The notes under the pieces are model-generated. The model searched no databases, was not told the origin of the DNA, and worked only from the letters and a program-made list of their open reading frames with translations. A DNA stretch of 6,299 nt from Verrucomicrobiota bacterium (GTDB lineage: Bacteria; Verrucomicrobiota; Verrucomicrobiia; Opitutales; UBA953): the NCBI GenBank assembly GCA_004293385.1, contig RDYO01000123.1, positions 1 through 6,299 on the forward strand, in the 5' to 3' direction. Shown piece by piece: positions 5,262 through 6,299 of this stretch. Every line of letters starts with the position of its first letter. The stretch's first letter is position 1. The translations under genes and the position numbers were made by a program.

Positions 5262-6299
5262 TCAGCGGTTCTGCGGGGTGCCCTGCGAGGCGACGCGGAT
5301 GCCCGCCTGCTGGAGCTTCTCGCTGATGCGCAGCAGGAGCTGCTGGTTGAACTCGAGCTGCTTGGCCGACTGGGCCGGGAAGTACCAGTACATCAGGCGG
5401 ATGTTCACCGCCCATTCGCCGTACTCGATGACGTGCACGAGGGGCGGGTGGCTGGGCTGGGAGCCTTCATGGCCGGCGATCAGGCCGCGGATGATCTCGG
5501 CGGCTTCCTTCACCTTCTCGGCCGGCGTGTTCGCCTCGAGGTGCACGAGGTCCTGCGCGCGGATGAAGTCGCGGCGGGTCAGGTTGACGATCGGGCGCGT
5601 GGCGAGGTCGCCGTTCGGGATGGCGAGGCGCTGGCCGTCGAGCATCATGATGGTCGTCGAACGCAGGCCGAGCGACTCGACCTTGCCTTCGTGGCTGCCG
5701 ATGTTGATGACGTCGCCGAGCGTGAAGGGCTGGTCGACGATGAGCATGACCGCGCCGAACACGTTCTTGATGGTGTCCTGCGAGGCGAAGGCCAGGCCGA
5801 CGACCGCGCCGGCGAGCAGGCCGAGGATCGCGTCGGACGACTTCGGGTCGACGATCGAGATCGCCTTGAACGCGCCGACGAGGATCACCGCGATGCGGAT
5901 GACCGTGGAGAACATCGGCACGAGGATGTCGTCGAGTTTGTTCTCCGAGCTGTCGGCGATCTTCTGGGCCCAGGCGATGGGCACGGCGAGCAGGTGGAAG
6001 ACCGCCGTGGTGTGGGCGATCGAGCACAGGAAGGCCCCGGCGATGGCGGCGAAGTCGAGCCAGCCGATGTGCGCGAGCTCCGGCTTGTTGTCCTTGATGA
6101 GGAAGAGGAGGGTGTAGGCCGGCAGGATCAGCGGCAGGGCCTTGCCGAGGGCCGCGACGGAGGCTTCGGCGATTGGGCTCTGGCCGAACTTCGTGGAGAC
6201 CCAGCGGAGGGCCTTGTCGGCGAGCCAGCCGGCCGCGTAGGCGAGGGCGACGTAGCCGACGGCATGGATGGCGATGCTGCCCCAGTCTTCCGGGGCCTT
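5262..6299 (-). CDS. MscS-family mechanosensitive ion channel, N-terminus missing
   Basis: The frame is open from the right window edge to the TGA at 5262, giving 345 residues without a start codon; an internal GTG at 5984 is not the start, because the membrane region continues upstream. Counting from the edge, hydrophobic helices lie at about 8-26, 47-68, 82-110 and 134-150, followed by the pore-lining helix (about 158-190) rich in Gly and Ala, with 'GLAFASQDTIKNVFGAVML'. Next come the MscS beta-domain landmarks QPFTLGD (190-196), a G-K-V-E-S-L-G-L-R-STT stretch (about 205-216) and the DGQRLAIPNGDL loop (221-232), then an alpha/beta C-terminal vestibule. It should open under membrane tension to release solutes during osmotic downshock. 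The extra helices before the pore place it with larger MscS relatives rather than the three-helix E. coli MscS. It appears to be co-transcribed with the ABC genes that follow. Confidence 0.93.
   Translation of the reverse strand, partial: KAPEDWGSIAIHAVGYVALAYAAGWLADKALRWVSTKFGQSPIAEASVAALGKALPLILPAYTLLFLIKDNKPELAHIGWLDFAAIAGAFLCSIAHTTAVFHLLAVPIAWAQKIADSSENKLDDILVPMFSTVIRIAVILVGAFKAISIVDPKSSDAILGLLAGAVVGLAFASQDTIKNVFGAVMLIVDQPFTLGDVINIGSHEGKVESLGLRSTTIMMLDGQRLAIPNGDLATRPIVNLTRRDFIRAQDLVHLEANTPAEKVKEAAEIIRGLIAGHEGSQPSHPPLVHVIEYGEWAVNIRLMYWYFPAQSAKQLEFNQQLLLRISEKLQQAGIRVASQGTPQNR

Larger units (their letters stand above)
837..6299 (-). other. Predicted operon: MscS channel, ABC ATPase, permease, GldG-like, DUF4340
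   Basis: Five consecutive same-strand genes are separated by 11, 11, 8 and 3 bases, with no room for promoters or terminators between them, and the only terminator-like hairpin comes after the last gene. The last four genes make a coherent ABC module: ATPase, permease, GldG-like and DUF4340. The channel gene at the front extends past the right edge, so the operon promoter and any earlier genes are not visible. Co-transcription of the channel is inferred from spacing only. Confidence 0.75.

Noticed and set aside
5251..5415. 55-codon N-terminal extension of the ABC ATPase frame
   Set aside because: It overlaps the end of the MscS gene, is Pro/Ala/Arg low-complexity, and the conserved ATPase fold starts exactly at the ATG at 5250.
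4684..6117. Long plus-strand open frame of 477 codons opposite the channel and ATPase genes
   Set aside because: It lies antisense to two secure genes, its product is low-complexity (Gly, Glu, Ala, Val, Arg, His, then Ser, Arg, Thr, Met), and it changes character at the boundary between the two genes beneath it. Long antisense frames are expected where codons are this GC-biased.

Overview
All six genes in this window lie on the minus strand, so transcription runs from right to left. The sequence is GC-rich, with GCC, CTC and GTC codons dominating, and coding density is close to complete with gaps of 3-14 bases inside the main gene cluster. I see no mobile element, CRISPR array, rRNA, tRNA or phage gene. 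The gene set (a GldA/GldF/GldG-like ABC system with a DUF4340 partner, a DUF5684-like membrane protein, a NuoA) together with start codons that mostly lack a Shine-Dalgarno sequence suggests a free-living, respiring Gram-negative bacterium. My tentative guess is Verrucomicrobiota, but no single marker in the window fixes the phylum.

Region 5262-6299 holds most of a small-conductance mechanosensitive channel (MscS family) whose N-terminus is beyond the right edge. It is followed, with gaps of 11, 11, 8 and 3 bases, by an ABC ATPase (4546-5250), a six-helix ABC-2 permease (3779-4534), a GldG-like membrane-anchored auxiliary protein (1866-3770) and a DUF4340 protein (837-1862). A strong intrinsic terminator at 791-823 closes this unit. 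The four downstream genes form a recognised but poorly understood ABC module: the ATPase drives the permease, and the GldG-like and DUF4340 proteins present large domains on the outer side of the cytoplasmic membrane. The substrate is unknown. In Bacteroidota the related genes are needed for gliding; here nothing indicates gliding.

Region 385-777 is nuoA, the small membrane subunit of respiratory complex I, standing alone without nuoB next to it. Its start codon is only 13 bases beyond the terminator of the preceding operon, so its source of transcription is unclear. A second, weaker hairpin follows it (337-362). Region 1-322 is the first 107 codons of a small multi-pass membrane protein resembling DUF5684, cut by the left edge. 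There is no gene-free stretch above 70 bases. Overall this is mostly ordinary chromosomal sequence; the points worth following are the linkage of an MscS channel to the Gld-like exporter, the orphan nuoA behind a terminator, and the shortage of Shine-Dalgarno sites.
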